Below, piece by piece: positions 52,909-61,262 of a stretch of DNA of 64,000 nucleotides. Origin of the DNA: Chryseobacterium daeguense DSM 19388 (GTDB lineage: Bacteria; Bacteroidota; Bacteroidia; Flavobacteriales; Weeksellaceae); NCBI RefSeq assembly GCF_000430825.1, contig NZ_AUMT01000008.1:158047-222046 (forward strand). Reading direction: 5' to 3'. The position numbers were made by a program, and so were the translations under genes. The notes below the pieces were generated by a model. That model ran no database searches. It was not told where the DNA came from and saw only the letters and a program-made list of their open reading frames with translations. Position 1 is the first letter of the stretch, and each line of letters opens with the position of its first letter.

Positions 52909-52943
52909 TTGTCTGTTTTTTACAATAACAAAATTATTATTTT

Positions 52944-53083
52944 TTTTACCACGAATTACACAGATTTGTAAAGATGTTTAAGTTTATTTTTTTGAAAGTT
53001 AGTTTGTTATTTATATTATTTTAAAAACTTATAAGTTAAAGGATACCTAAAAATCTGTTCAAATTTGTATAATTCGTGGTAAA
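52944..53083. repeat. Palindromic element with ACCACGAATT arms
   Basis: The left arm tttaccacgaattacacaga and right arm aaatttgtataattcgtggt are complementary with few mismatches around an AT-rich 90-nt loop. Confidence 0.6.
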
Positions 53084-53085
53084 AA

Positions 53086-53112
53086 TAAAACGGCTCCCAT
53101 CTCTGGAAGCCT
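53086..53112 (-). terminator. Terminator of hutH
   Basis: The minus-strand stem ggcttcc-agagat-gggagcc is followed by gttttatttt. Confidence 0.7.
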
Positions 53113-53132
53113 TCATATTATTTAAGTCAAAA

Positions 53133-54620
53133 TTAATTAACTACAAATTTTCTTTCGTTAATCAATTCTGCGATAGCCAGCATATCTTCGCCTATCAATC
53201 GGTCGTCTTCAAGCTTAGCAACTTTCGAACGGATGATCGCATAATTTTCTTCAATAATTTTAGAACATTTTGCCGGTCTTCTAAATTCTAATCCCTGCGC
53301 TGCAAACATTAATTCAACCGATAAAATATTCACCAGATTTCCAAGAACCTGATTGAATTTTCTACCTGAAATACTTCCCATCGAAACATGATCTTCCTGC
53401 CCCAGACTTGTAGGAATAGAATCCGCTGAAGCCGGGAAACATAGTGTTTTATTTTCTGTAACCAAAGCTGCAGAAGTATATTGAGGAATCATAAATCCTG
53501 AATTTAAGCCTGAACTTTCCGTCAATAATCTTGGTAGGCCATATTTCCCTTCCAATAATAAATAACTTCTTCTGTCTGAAATATTTCCTAATTCCGCAGC
53601 AGCCAACGTTGCATAATCCAACGGTAAAGCCATCAGCTGCCCATGGAAGTTACCTCCGGAGATAGATTCTTCAGCGCTTAAAACAATCGGGTTGTCTGTT
53701 ACGGAATTCAGTTCTGTTTCAGCCATTATTTTCAAATGTTCGAAAGCATTTCTGCTTGCACCGTGAACCTGTGGTACACATCTCATGGAATACGGATCCT
53801 GAACTCTTTCACAATCTTCATGAGCCTTCATGTTTTCGGAATTTTTCAAAAACTTCAGCATTCTCGCTGCCACTTTTTTACTTCCTTCAAAAGGTCTTAT
53901 CTCATGCAGCTCTTTTTTGAAAGGACTTGCAGAACCTCTGTAAGCTTCAAGGCTCATTGCAGCCGTCATATCAGCCAGATCAAGTAAATATTCAAATTTT
54001 TCCAGCCCTCTGATAGCATGGGCAAGGATAAACTGGGTACCATTAATTAATCCTAATCCTTCTTTCGGACCTAAGATCAACGGATCTAAATTATTTTTCT
54101 CCAAAACTTCAGCAGTCGGAAAAATTTCGTTTCCTACCCATACTTTTCCTAGGCCCAAAAGCGGTAAAACAAGATGGGCTAAAGGCGCCAGATCCCCGGA
54201 AGCACCTACAGAACCCTGCTCCGGAACTATGGGAATGATATCTTTTTCCAACATTAAAATCATCCTCTCGATCACTTCAAGAGAAACTCCTGAAAATCCT
54301 TTTGACAATGCATGAACTTTAGCAATCATCATGATTTTTGAAAGTTCTTTATCAATAGGCTTTCCAACACCCACGGCGTGGGAGATTATTAAATTATATT
54401 GTAAAAGCGCTGTTTCATCAGCAGAAATTTTTGTGTCACAAAGAGGCCCGAAACCTGTATTTATGCCATAAACACAACGGTCTGACTCTACAATTTTCTG
54501 AACGTTTTTCTGGGATTTTAAAATCTGATCTTTTGCCGCTTTATTAAGCTTAGCTTTATTTGGAGCTTTACAGATCTCCAAAACATCATGGAAACTGAAA
54601 ACATCTACACCGTATATCAT
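53133..54620 (-). CDS. hutH: Histidine ammonia-lyase
   Basis: This enzyme deaminates histidine to urocanate with the self-made MIO cofactor. The 495 residues carry Ala140-Ser141-Gly142 in GSVGASGDLAPLAHL, which cyclises to MIO. Tyr51 lies in YGINTGFGPL, and LLQYNLIISHAVGVG holds the Ser-His pair typical of HAL. A tyrosine lyase is a less likely alternative, since related lyases act on Tyr in flavobacterial pigment synthesis. No hutU, hutI or hutG is in the window, so the pathway genes are elsewhere. Confidence 0.9.
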   Translation of the reverse strand: MIYGVDVFSFHDVLEICKAPNKAKLNKAAKDQILKSQKNVQKIVESDRCVYGINTGFGPLCDTKISADETALLQYNLIISHAVGVGKPIDKELSKIMMIAKVHALSKGFSGVSLEVIERMILMLEKDIIPIVPEQGSVGASGDLAPLAHLVLPLLGLGKVWVGNEIFPTAEVLEKNNLDPLILGPKEGLGLINGTQFILAHAIRGLEKFEYLLDLADMTAAMSLEAYRGSASPFKKELHEIRPFEGSKKVAARMLKFLKNSENMKAHEDCERVQDPYSMRCVPQVHGASRNAFEHLKIMAETELNSVTDNPIVLSAEESISGGNFHGQLMALPLDYATLAAAELGNISDRRSYLLLEGKYGLPRLLTESSGLNSGFMIPQYTSAALVTENKTLCFPASADSIPTSLGQEDHVSMGSISGRKFNQVLGNLVNILSVELMFAAQGLEFRRPAKCSKIIEENYAIIRSKVAKLEDDRLIGEDMLAIAELINERKFVVN

Positions 54621-54753
54621 TCTCTAAAAATTTGTCTTAAAATTACGCATTTAACAATTATTGTAAAAACTAAATTTTGCAGGATTATATTTTTCTGAAA
54701 ACAAGTCATTTAATTTCCTATTTTTACCGCCGAAATAAAAAATTAATATCCTT

Positions 54754-55515
54754 ATGAAACTAAAAACTTTGCTGTTTGCATTGTTACTTGTAAGTGCAGC
54801 TTCTTTCGCACAGAAAGTAAAATACTCTAAAGACGAGATCAAAAAGATGGAAATGTACCTTTTTAATGAAGGCTTCAACGCTCCGTCTCCTAAAAAAACT
54901 TCTACCCTTATTTTAAAAGACGGATCTACACACAAAGGCTTTTGCAGTAAGATTGACACAAAAAAAGGACAAATCTTTGAAGTTGCCCTTAAAGACAGCA
55001 TCACGAAGAAAAGTGAGACTTTTAATGCAGAGCAGATCGCTGAAATGTATGTTTACCCAAGCAATGCAGAAAAATTTGCTAAAGTGGCAAGCTATATGGG
55101 AAATATCAGAAACTACAGCACAAAAAAGCTAACCAAAAGAACCAATAACGACAGGATTTATTTCATTAATCAAACCGTTTCTTTGAAAAATAAGAAAGAT
55201 GACAAAGAATTCCTGATGCAGGTCATCAATCCTGAATTTGATGATATTATTTCAGTATATCATGATCCGAGAGCTAAGGAAACAGCAGGATTTTCTGTAA
55301 TGGGAAGCCCTCAGCTGGGAGGAGGTGTTATCAAATCTTATTATGTAAAGAAAGGCGATAAGGTAATGTGGCTTCATAAAGACGATTTTGAAGATAATTA
55401 TGATTTCCTTTTCGGGGATAATGCAGAATTTGTGAAGAAATATCCTAAAAACTCTGTAGAATGGGATTATTTCAGCTTTTTGGTGCAGGAATATACTGCA
55501 ATGAGCAACGGATAA
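54754..55515 (+). CDS. Secreted protein of unknown function
   Basis: A 253-residue protein with a clear signal peptide (LLFALLLVSAASFAQ) and a soluble mature part rich in Lys/Asp. Segments such as TSTLILKDGSTHKGFCSKID and DKVMWLHKDDFEDNYDF are not from a family I recognise. No lipobox and no T9SS sorting domain is visible, so it is probably periplasmic. It is divergent from hutH and closed by its own strong terminator. Confidence 0.75.
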   Translation: MKLKTLLFALLLVSAASFAQKVKYSKDEIKKMEMYLFNEGFNAPSPKKTSTLILKDGSTHKGFCSKIDTKKGQIFEVALKDSITKKSETFNAEQIAEMYVYPSNAEKFAKVASYMGNIRNYSTKKLTKRTNNDRIYFINQTVSLKNKKDDKEFLMQVINPEFDDIISVYHDPRAKETAGFSVMGSPQLGGGVIKSYYVKKGDKVMWLHKDDFEDNYDFLFGDNAEFVKKYPKNSVEWDYFSFLVQEYTAMSNG

Positions 55516-55539
55516 AATAATTTTAACATAAATTGTATG

Positions 55540-55566
55540 GCCGTAGGACTTTCTACGGCTTTTTTT
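55540..55566 (+). terminator. Terminator of the secreted-protein gene
   Basis: The perfect stem gccgtag-gacttt-ctacggc is followed by seven Ts. Confidence 0.9.
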
Positions 55567-55582
55567 ATGGCTTTAAATTCCT

Positions 55583-55590
55583 TAATTTTG
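55583..55590 (+). promoter_or_regulatory. Promoter -7 element for uvrC, almost touching the start codon
   Basis: TAATTTTG ends only 4 nt before the uvrC ATG, so transcription would begin at or near the A of the start codon. Confidence 0.6.
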
Positions 55591-55594
55591 TTAT

Positions 55595-57388
55595 ATGAAT
55601 CCTTCTTTAGAATTACAACTCAAAACTTTACCTTCTGAGCCCGGAGTTTATCGTTATTATGATAAAAATGAACAGCTTTTATATGTAGGAAAGGCAAAAA
55701 ATTTAAAGAAAAGGGTTCTTTCCTATTTCAATAAAAATCTATCAGGCTACAGGACGAGAATCATGGTGGGGAAAATCCAGAGGCTGGAAACAACCATTGT
55801 AAATAGTGAATACGACGCACTTTTATTGGAAAACAACTTGATCAAAGAGCATCAGCCGTTTTATAATGTCATGCTGAAGGATGACAAAACCTATCCATGG
55901 ATCTGTATAAAAAATGAAGATTTTCCCAGAATATTTCTTACCAGAACGGTTATAAAAGACGGTTCAGAATATTATGGGCCATACGCAAAAGTACGCCCCG
56001 CAAAAATTTTACTCGATACTATTAAGCATATTTATAAGCTGCGAACATGTAACTTAAATCTTTCTCCAGATAAAATAGATGACGGAAAATACAAAGTATG
56101 TCTGGAATATCATATCAAAAACTGTGAGGGCCCATGTGAAGGCCTTGAAAGCAAACAGGATTATGATGAGAAAATAGATGCGATCCGGGGAATTATCAAG
56201 GGTGATTTCCGTAAGGCTAAAGAATACCTTACCAATCAGATGATGAAGCACGCATCCAATCTGCAGTTTGAAAATGCACAGATTATAAAGGAAAGATTGG
56301 ATGTTCTGGAAGATTATCAGGCAAAAAATACCGTTGTAAATCCTAATATTGACGATGTGGATGTTTTTGGAATGACGAGTGATGAAACTGCAGCTTACGT
56401 CAATTTCTTTAAAATCAGAAATGGAAATATCATCCAGAGCTTTACCACAGAAATTAAAAAAATTCTGGAAGAAAGCGATGAGGAAATCATGGAACAGGCT
56501 TTAATAGAGATTCGTCAGAAATTCAGTTCGGATTCTAAGGAAGTGCTGCTTCCGTTTCATCTCACTGTGGAGATTCCGAATGTAAAGCTTATTGTTCCGA
56601 AAGTAGGAGATAAAAAACGAATCGTTGAGCTTTCCGAAAAAAATGCGAAGGAATACCGCCTGGAAAAACTTAAACAGGTACAGATTGTAGATCCGGAAAG
56701 ACATACGAACAGAATTATGGCTGAAATGCAGAAGCTGTTGAGAATGCCCGTGGAACCACGACATATTGAAGGTTTCGATAACTCAAATATACAGGGAACA
56801 AATCCTGTTTCAGCCTGTGTAGTTTTCAAAGACGGGAAGCCAAGCAAGGCAGATTACAGGATTTTTCATCCTAAAACAGTAGAAGGCCCGAATGACTTTG
56901 CTACTATGGAAGAGGTAATCTACCGCCGCTATAAAAGAATGCTGGATGAAAGTGAAAATTTACCACAACTGATCTTGATTGATGGTGGAAAAGGACAATT
57001 ATCTTCTGCGGTAAAAAGTCTGCGGTTATTAGGTTTGTATGGGAAAATCACTATCGTTGGGATCGCTAAGAGATTAGAAGAAATTTTCTTTCCGGAAGAT
57101 CCTATTCCGCTATATCTTGATAAAAAATCTGAGACGCTTAAAATCTTGCAAAGAGTAAGAGATGAAGCTCACAGGTTTGGAGTAAAGCATCACCGGACAA
57201 GAAGAAAAAATTCAACCATAAAATCTGAACTGGAAGAAATTTCGGGTGTCGGGGATAAAACGATTGAATTGCTTTTATCAAGATTAAAATCTGTAAAAAG
57301 GATTAAAGAGGCTAGTTTGGAAACTCTGGAAGAGATACTTGGTAAAAGCAAGGCAAAGGTTATTTATGAGTTTTTTAATGGAAATTAA
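55595..57388 (+). CDS. uvrC: Excinuclease ABC subunit C
   Basis: The nuclease of nucleotide excision repair, which cuts on both sides of a lesion after UvrA and UvrB have located it. The 597 residues start with the GIY-YIG domain (GVYRYYDKNEQLLYVGKAKN, 17-36). A Cys cluster (TCNL ... CEGPCEG) and a UVR helix pair for UvrB contact follow, then the RNase H-like domain (HIEGFDNSNIQGTNPVSACV) and the C-terminal helix-hairpin-helix (ISGVGDKTIELLLS). Complete and typical. The mRNA appears leaderless or nearly so. Confidence 0.96.
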   Translation: MNPSLELQLKTLPSEPGVYRYYDKNEQLLYVGKAKNLKKRVLSYFNKNLSGYRTRIMVGKIQRLETTIVNSEYDALLLENNLIKEHQPFYNVMLKDDKTYPWICIKNEDFPRIFLTRTVIKDGSEYYGPYAKVRPAKILLDTIKHIYKLRTCNLNLSPDKIDDGKYKVCLEYHIKNCEGPCEGLESKQDYDEKIDAIRGIIKGDFRKAKEYLTNQMMKHASNLQFENAQIIKERLDVLEDYQAKNTVVNPNIDDVDVFGMTSDETAAYVNFFKIRNGNIIQSFTTEIKKILEESDEEIMEQALIEIRQKFSSDSKEVLLPFHLTVEIPNVKLIVPKVGDKKRIVELSEKNAKEYRLEKLKQVQIVDPERHTNRIMAEMQKLLRMPVEPRHIEGFDNSNIQGTNPVSACVVFKDGKPSKADYRIFHPKTVEGPNDFATMEEVIYRRYKRMLDESENLPQLILIDGGKGQLSSAVKSLRLLGLYGKITIVGIAKRLEEIFFPEDPIPLYLDKKSETLKILQRVRDEAHRFGVKHHRTRRKNSTIKSELEEISGVGDKTIELLLSRLKSVKRIKEASLETLEEILGKSKAKVIYEFFNGN

Positions 57389-57405
57389 TAGTATCAGAAA
57401 AAAAT

Positions 57406-57437
57406 AAAAGCCCTCGGTTTGAGGACTTTTATTTTTT
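57406..57437. terminator. Bidirectional terminator between uvrC and the convergent operon
   Basis: The stem aaaagccctc-ggttt-gaggactttt has A- and T-rich flanks on both sides. Confidence 0.8.
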
Positions 57438-57442
57438 ATTAT

Positions 57443-58195
57443 TTATTTCTTCAAAAATATTTCCTTAGAATATTCTCCGTTACCCAGTGGAATTTCTATT
57501 ACAATATTTCCGTTTTCAAAATATCCTAAAGTGGACTCTCCATTCTGTAATTTCACCCTGAAAACATCATCCTTTGTTGTTGTTTTGAAAGTTGCAAATG
57601 GAGATGAACTATTCTGTCCTACAAGAATAAACTGCTTGTTATCTATCTGAATTCTGTTCAGATCAACTTTTCCATTGCTGAATTTTATTGCATTATTATC
57701 AGCCGGGCTATCATTTGTAATCTGTATTTCTTTTGTTGCCGAAACAGTATTGGTTGTATTAACAGGATTATTATTCACCTGATTTACAGGATTAGCAGGT
57801 GAAATTGATACAAAAGTCTGCTTTAAAGCATCCTGATATCCTTCTTTAAAATCTTTAATATTTGAAGCACCTTTAATGGATGCAACATTCTTATTATTAC
57901 AATCTTTAAACTCTACCAATACTTTATTTCTCAAAAATCCACTGTCATTAATAATATCCGCCATCAAAACATTACAAGGATTACTTTGCGCATCTGCAGG
58001 CCACTGCAGCTTATCTGATGGAAGAACAGTATAATTTTTACTTCTTAATGTCTTCGTTAATACATCACCTAAACCGAAATCTTCTTTAAAAGTTTCGAAT
58101 TTGGAAGGAATTGAAATATATTTATAATCTGAAACCTTTTGCCCGAAAGAAAGCATTGAGCAGGCTGTAAATATAATTAGTGAAAGCTTTTTCAT
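57443..58195 (-). CDS. Secreted two-part protein of unknown function
   Basis: A 250-residue protein with signal peptide (MKKLSLIIFTACSMLSFGQ). The first mature part of about 110 residues (KVSDYKYISIPSKFETFKED, then PCNVLMADIIND) is joined by an Asn/Pro/Val/Thr linker (NPVNQVNNNPVNTTNTVSAT) to a C-terminal part of about 80 residues with strand-like repeats. No named family is recognised. It is the last gene of a four-gene minus-strand operon (EamA, PorV-like, 214-residue unknown, this gene). Confidence 0.7.
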   Translation of the reverse strand: MKKLSLIIFTACSMLSFGQKVSDYKYISIPSKFETFKEDFGLGDVLTKTLRSKNYTVLPSDKLQWPADAQSNPCNVLMADIINDSGFLRNKVLVEFKDCNNKNVASIKGASNIKDFKEGYQDALKQTFVSISPANPVNQVNNNPVNTTNTVSATKEIQITNDSPADNNAIKFSNGKVDLNRIQIDNKQFILVGQNSSSPFATFKTTTKDDVFRVKLQNGESTLGYFENGNIVIEIPLGNGEYSKEIFLKK

Positions 58196-58222
58196 TTTAT
58201 TATTATTTATATTATTTAGGCA

Positions 58223-58867
58223 TTATTTTTTCATCGCCTCATTAAAATTTTTTTTAAGCCTACTTTCAAATTTATATATAAAATCCGATACAATTTCATT
58301 ACTATTGATAAGTCTATTCGACTCATCTACGACATTTTCATCCAAATTCCTTTTTAGATATTCTTTGTGTAATGAATCTTCACCTGACAAATAAACATAG
58401 GATAACTTATCTGTTTTAATATCGTAATATGCTAAAATAATTCTATTCATATAGTAAATTACTTTCTTTTTCCTCACTTGAGTAAGAATTCCAAAATCAA
58501 ATTTTAATCTATAAAGATTTTTATATGGTGAATATTGAGTAAAAAAAGGGTTTCTATAGAGTATAATTACTTTGTCAATATTATTATTTTTACAAAAATT
58601 ATGTAGATATTCTCTTTCTTTTTTATTAAACAAATTATTTTCTAGAATACCGAAATCAAAATCATTTAAAGTTTTAACTTCTGCTGTAAGCTTTTTTATA
58701 AAGTCTGATGCATTATAATTTAATACTTCCGTAAATTTTACTTCTACATTATCTCCAACTTCGGCATGAATATGTTTAAGTTGCGGATTAATATTACTTA
58801 CGAAACCCGTTTGACAAAAAAGGCTTGTTTTAAAAAATATTAAAAAAAGTAATATAATTTTTTTCAT
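58223..58867 (-). CDS. Secreted protein of unknown function, very AT-rich gene
   Basis: A 214-residue protein with signal peptide MKKIILLFLIFFKTSLFCQ and a mature part rich in Lys, Asn, Tyr and Phe (LYRLKFDFGILTQVRKKKVI). No motif is recognised. The gene is visibly more AT-rich than its neighbours, which may point to different origin or weak selection. It begins 6 nt after the PorV-like gene and precedes the next gene by 27 nt, so it is translated from the same message. Confidence 0.65.
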   Translation of the reverse strand: MKKIILLFLIFFKTSLFCQTGFVSNINPQLKHIHAEVGDNVEVKFTEVLNYNASDFIKKLTAEVKTLNDFDFGILENNLFNKKEREYLHNFCKNNNIDKVIILYRNPFFTQYSPYKNLYRLKFDFGILTQVRKKKVIYYMNRIILAYYDIKTDKLSYVYLSGEDSLHKEYLKRNLDENVVDESNRLINSNEIVSDFIYKFESRLKKNFNEAMKK

Positions 58868-58873
58868 TAAATT

Positions 58874-59956
58874 TTAATCATTTCTAAACTGTCCCATATC
58901 CAGTTTCAGGGAGAAGAAATTAGAGTAGAAATTGGATCCTCCGATTCCAGAATTTGTAATCGCATAATCAAGTGTAAGACCTCTGTATCTGATCCCGATC
59001 CCTGCGCTAGGCTGGAAGGAAACTTTTCTTTTAAGATCTTCAATATCTGTAATAGACTGGAACCTGTTGATACCCAATCTCACAAAAATCATTTTCTGAT
59101 AGCCAAGTTCCGCTCCGGCGTACGGTGTAATACTTGCAAAATCTGTTGAAATAAGCGCTGCTGTTTTCGCAAAATCGATATTTAAACCTGCTTCAGGTAA
59201 AACATACACACTGCTGTTAAGTTCAAATAATTTACTGGCTCCTACATTTAGTTTCGGCATTGTAAGTTCTAACTTATCTTTTGGCGCCGGGTTGAATTCT
59301 TCACCGTTTACCACTGTAGAAAGTTCTTTTTGATTAATGCTCCAGAAGTTCACCGTAGTAGTCGCATCTCTCAGCATACCTCCGAGTTTCCACCCGTTAT
59401 CCAATTTATAAATAGCCCCGATATCAAAACCGAAACCATATCCATTTGCAAATTTCCCTACGTTTCTGTAAACTATTTTAGCATTAATACCTACGTCCAG
59501 CTTGGTATTCCCTCCCGGATTGAATGCATAGGAAAGAATCGCAGCATAGTCAGACTGTGAGAACTTTGTAATTTTATCGTAATCAATATTCCCTTCAGTA
59601 TCTATTAATTGAGTTGTATTTAAAATGTTATCTACCCCCAGTCTCACTACAGAAACTCCGAAAACTCCCGTTTCCAGAACTTTTGCGTATGCCAGATAAT
59701 CATATTTTGCAATAGATTCGAAATATTCTGCATGCATTGCCGCGCCCTGCCAGTCTTTTTCGATGGCCATTAAACCAGCCGGGTTCCACATAGGAGAATA
59801 AACATCGTCCTGGTTGGAGATTACGGCTCCACCCATGGCTAAACCTCTTGCTCCTGCACCGATATTCAGGAATTCGTTGGAATATTTTCTGATAATCTGA
59901 GATTGTGATATCCCGAAAACCAGAGAAAATACAAGTAAAAAATATTTTTTCATCAT
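58874..59956 (-). CDS. PorV/PorQ family outer-membrane protein
   Basis: A 360-residue barrel of the FadL-like PorV/PorQ group. The signal peptide ends at SQSQ. The family signature GAGARGLAMGGAVISNQDDV and YSPMWNPAGLMAIE is at the N-terminus, followed by regular beta strands to QFRND. PorV shuttles T9SS cargo and PorQ is a further T9SS component. The true porV is normally beside porU, so this is probably a paralogue with other clients. ATG at 59953 is also possible. It forms an operon with EamA upstream and two secreted unknowns downstream. Confidence 0.85.
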   Translation of the reverse strand: MMKKYFLLVFSLVFGISQSQIIRKYSNEFLNIGAGARGLAMGGAVISNQDDVYSPMWNPAGLMAIEKDWQGAAMHAEYFESIAKYDYLAYAKVLETGVFGVSVVRLGVDNILNTTQLIDTEGNIDYDKITKFSQSDYAAILSYAFNPGGNTKLDVGINAKIVYRNVGKFANGYGFGFDIGAIYKLDNGWKLGGMLRDATTTVNFWSINQKELSTVVNGEEFNPAPKDKLELTMPKLNVGASKLFELNSSVYVLPEAGLNIDFAKTAALISTDFASITPYAGAELGYQKMIFVRLGINRFQSITDIEDLKRKVSFQPSAGIGIRYRGLTLDYAITNSGIGGSNFYSNFFSLKLDMGQFRND

Positions 59957-59968
59957 ATAAATTGATGC

Positions 59969-60847
59969 TTAATTTAAAGTTTTTTGTTTCTTAGCTTTTA
60001 TTAATCCGTTGGCAATGATTGCCAGTATCATAACCCCTGAAGCGATGTAAAAAATCGGGCTCATGTGTTCTGATTCCCCAAAGATAAAAAAAGCTAGTAT
60101 AATTCCGTAAACCGGTTCTAAATTAACTGTTAAAATTAACGTGAAAGGCGAAATATATTTCATCAGGTTCACCGATTCCAGCATGGGAAAAGCCGTGAAA
60201 ACACTCGCCAACAAGCATATTAACGCAATATCACGGTAACTTATTTCATTCATGTGAAAAATTTGTCCGGTAAATAAATAAATTATCATCAAAATGAACC
60301 ATCCGCAAAATATTTCGTAAAAAATAATATTTCCGGAACTCGTCTTTCCAAACATTTTCCCGTTAAAAACAGAAAATATAGTCCCGAAAATTGCACAAAC
60401 CACACCGTATAATATTCCTTCTTTAAATCTGAATTCTGTTTTAAATATCAATAAAATACAGGCAACAATTACCACTCCCATAATCACTTCAGAAACATCA
60501 ATTTTTCTTTTAAAAATAACGGGTTCCAAAATTGAAGCAAATAATGTGGATAAAGAAAGGCAGCTTAAAGCAATAGAAACGTTTGAAACTTTAATGGAAT
60601 GAAAAAAACAGAACCAGTGAAGCGCCATCGAAAAGCCAATGGCAGCCAGTTGGAAAAAAATTTTCTTCGAAACCCTGATACTGTCTTTTTTAATCACCCT
60701 GATAAACACAAAAAGACAAACCGCTGCTATCAGCATCCTGTAAAAAACAAGAATTTGAGCGTTTGCATGAATCAGCTTTCCTAAAATTGCCGTAAATCCC
60801 CATAAAAACACAATCAGATGCAATCTGAAGAGCGCCATTTTGTGCAT
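59969..60847 (-). CDS. EamA-family (drug/metabolite transporter) permease
   Basis: A 292-residue inner-membrane transporter with ten predicted helices in two EamA repeats (LHLIVFLWGFTAILGKLI begins the first, and LTVNLEPVYGIILAFFIFGE is the typical end of the second). It ends in a Lys-rich tail. DMT exporters move amino acids, metabolites or drugs; the substrate here cannot be told. It is the first gene of the minus-strand operon and lies 12 nt upstream of the PorV-like gene. Confidence 0.9.
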   Translation of the reverse strand: MHKMALFRLHLIVFLWGFTAILGKLIHANAQILVFYRMLIAAVCLFVFIRVIKKDSIRVSKKIFFQLAAIGFSMALHWFCFFHSIKVSNVSIALSCLSLSTLFASILEPVIFKRKIDVSEVIMGVVIVACILLIFKTEFRFKEGILYGVVCAIFGTIFSVFNGKMFGKTSSGNIIFYEIFCGWFILMIIYLFTGQIFHMNEISYRDIALICLLASVFTAFPMLESVNLMKYISPFTLILTVNLEPVYGIILAFFIFGESEHMSPIFYIASGVMILAIIANGLIKAKKQKTLN

Positions 60848-60999
60848 ATTCTACCCTCCTTTTAAATTATTTGCAAATTTACAAATAGCTTTCACAAATC
60901 CGTAAAAAAATTACACTAAACTTAATAAGTTTTTGAGAAACATTTCTTTTCAATTAATTTTTATTTGAATCATCTGTTAAATATTTTAAAATTAGAAAC

Positions 61000-61032
61000 A
61001 AAAAACCCTGAAAATTTGTTCAACTTTCAGGG
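61000..61032 (-). terminator. Minus-strand terminator or attenuator ahead of the EamA operon
   Basis: The perfect stem ccctgaaa ... tttcaggg is followed on the minus strand by ttttttgttt. No ordinary gene lies upstream on that strand for it to end, so it may belong to a leader RNA or a small RNA. Confidence 0.7.
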
Positions 61033-61063
61033 CCTTCAAATAATAAACTATTAAAAAAATAAA

Positions 61064-61096
61064 CTAGGAACTTAGAGTATTTACCAGAGATATCAT
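61064..61096 (-). other. Candidate leader peptide ORF (10 codons)
   Basis: An ATG-to-TAG ORF encodes MISLVNTLSS directly upstream of the terminator on the same strand. A palindrome agagatatcatctct (61086-61100) overlaps its start. Its significance is unproven. Confidence 0.25.
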
Positions 61097-61262
61097 CTCT
61101 ATTACTCTGACGTAAAGTTAGAAAAAATATCAAACATTTAAAAATATTTATATGTTAAAAAATTCACAAAATTCTGAATACCAATAAATTAAACATTTGT
61201 TTTAATTCAATATGAGTTACTCTGAAAAATAGTATCTTTAAGCGGAAAAAATCGAAATCTTT

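Larger units (their letters stand above)
60848..61262. other. Long spacer upstream of the EamA operon and the carboxylase gene
   Basis: These 415 nt hold no standard gene. On the minus strand there is a tiny ORF (61064-61096) followed by a terminator hairpin (61000-61032), about 150 nt ahead of EamA. On the plus side a weak promoter core TATCTTTA at 61233-61240 precedes the carboxylase gene. The rest is AT-rich. Confidence 0.5.

Noticed and set aside
53133..54620. hutH considered as tyrosine ammonia-lyase of a pigment cluster
   Set aside because: The Ser-His pair and overall motifs fit HAL, and no aryl-polyene or flexirubin genes are present in the window.
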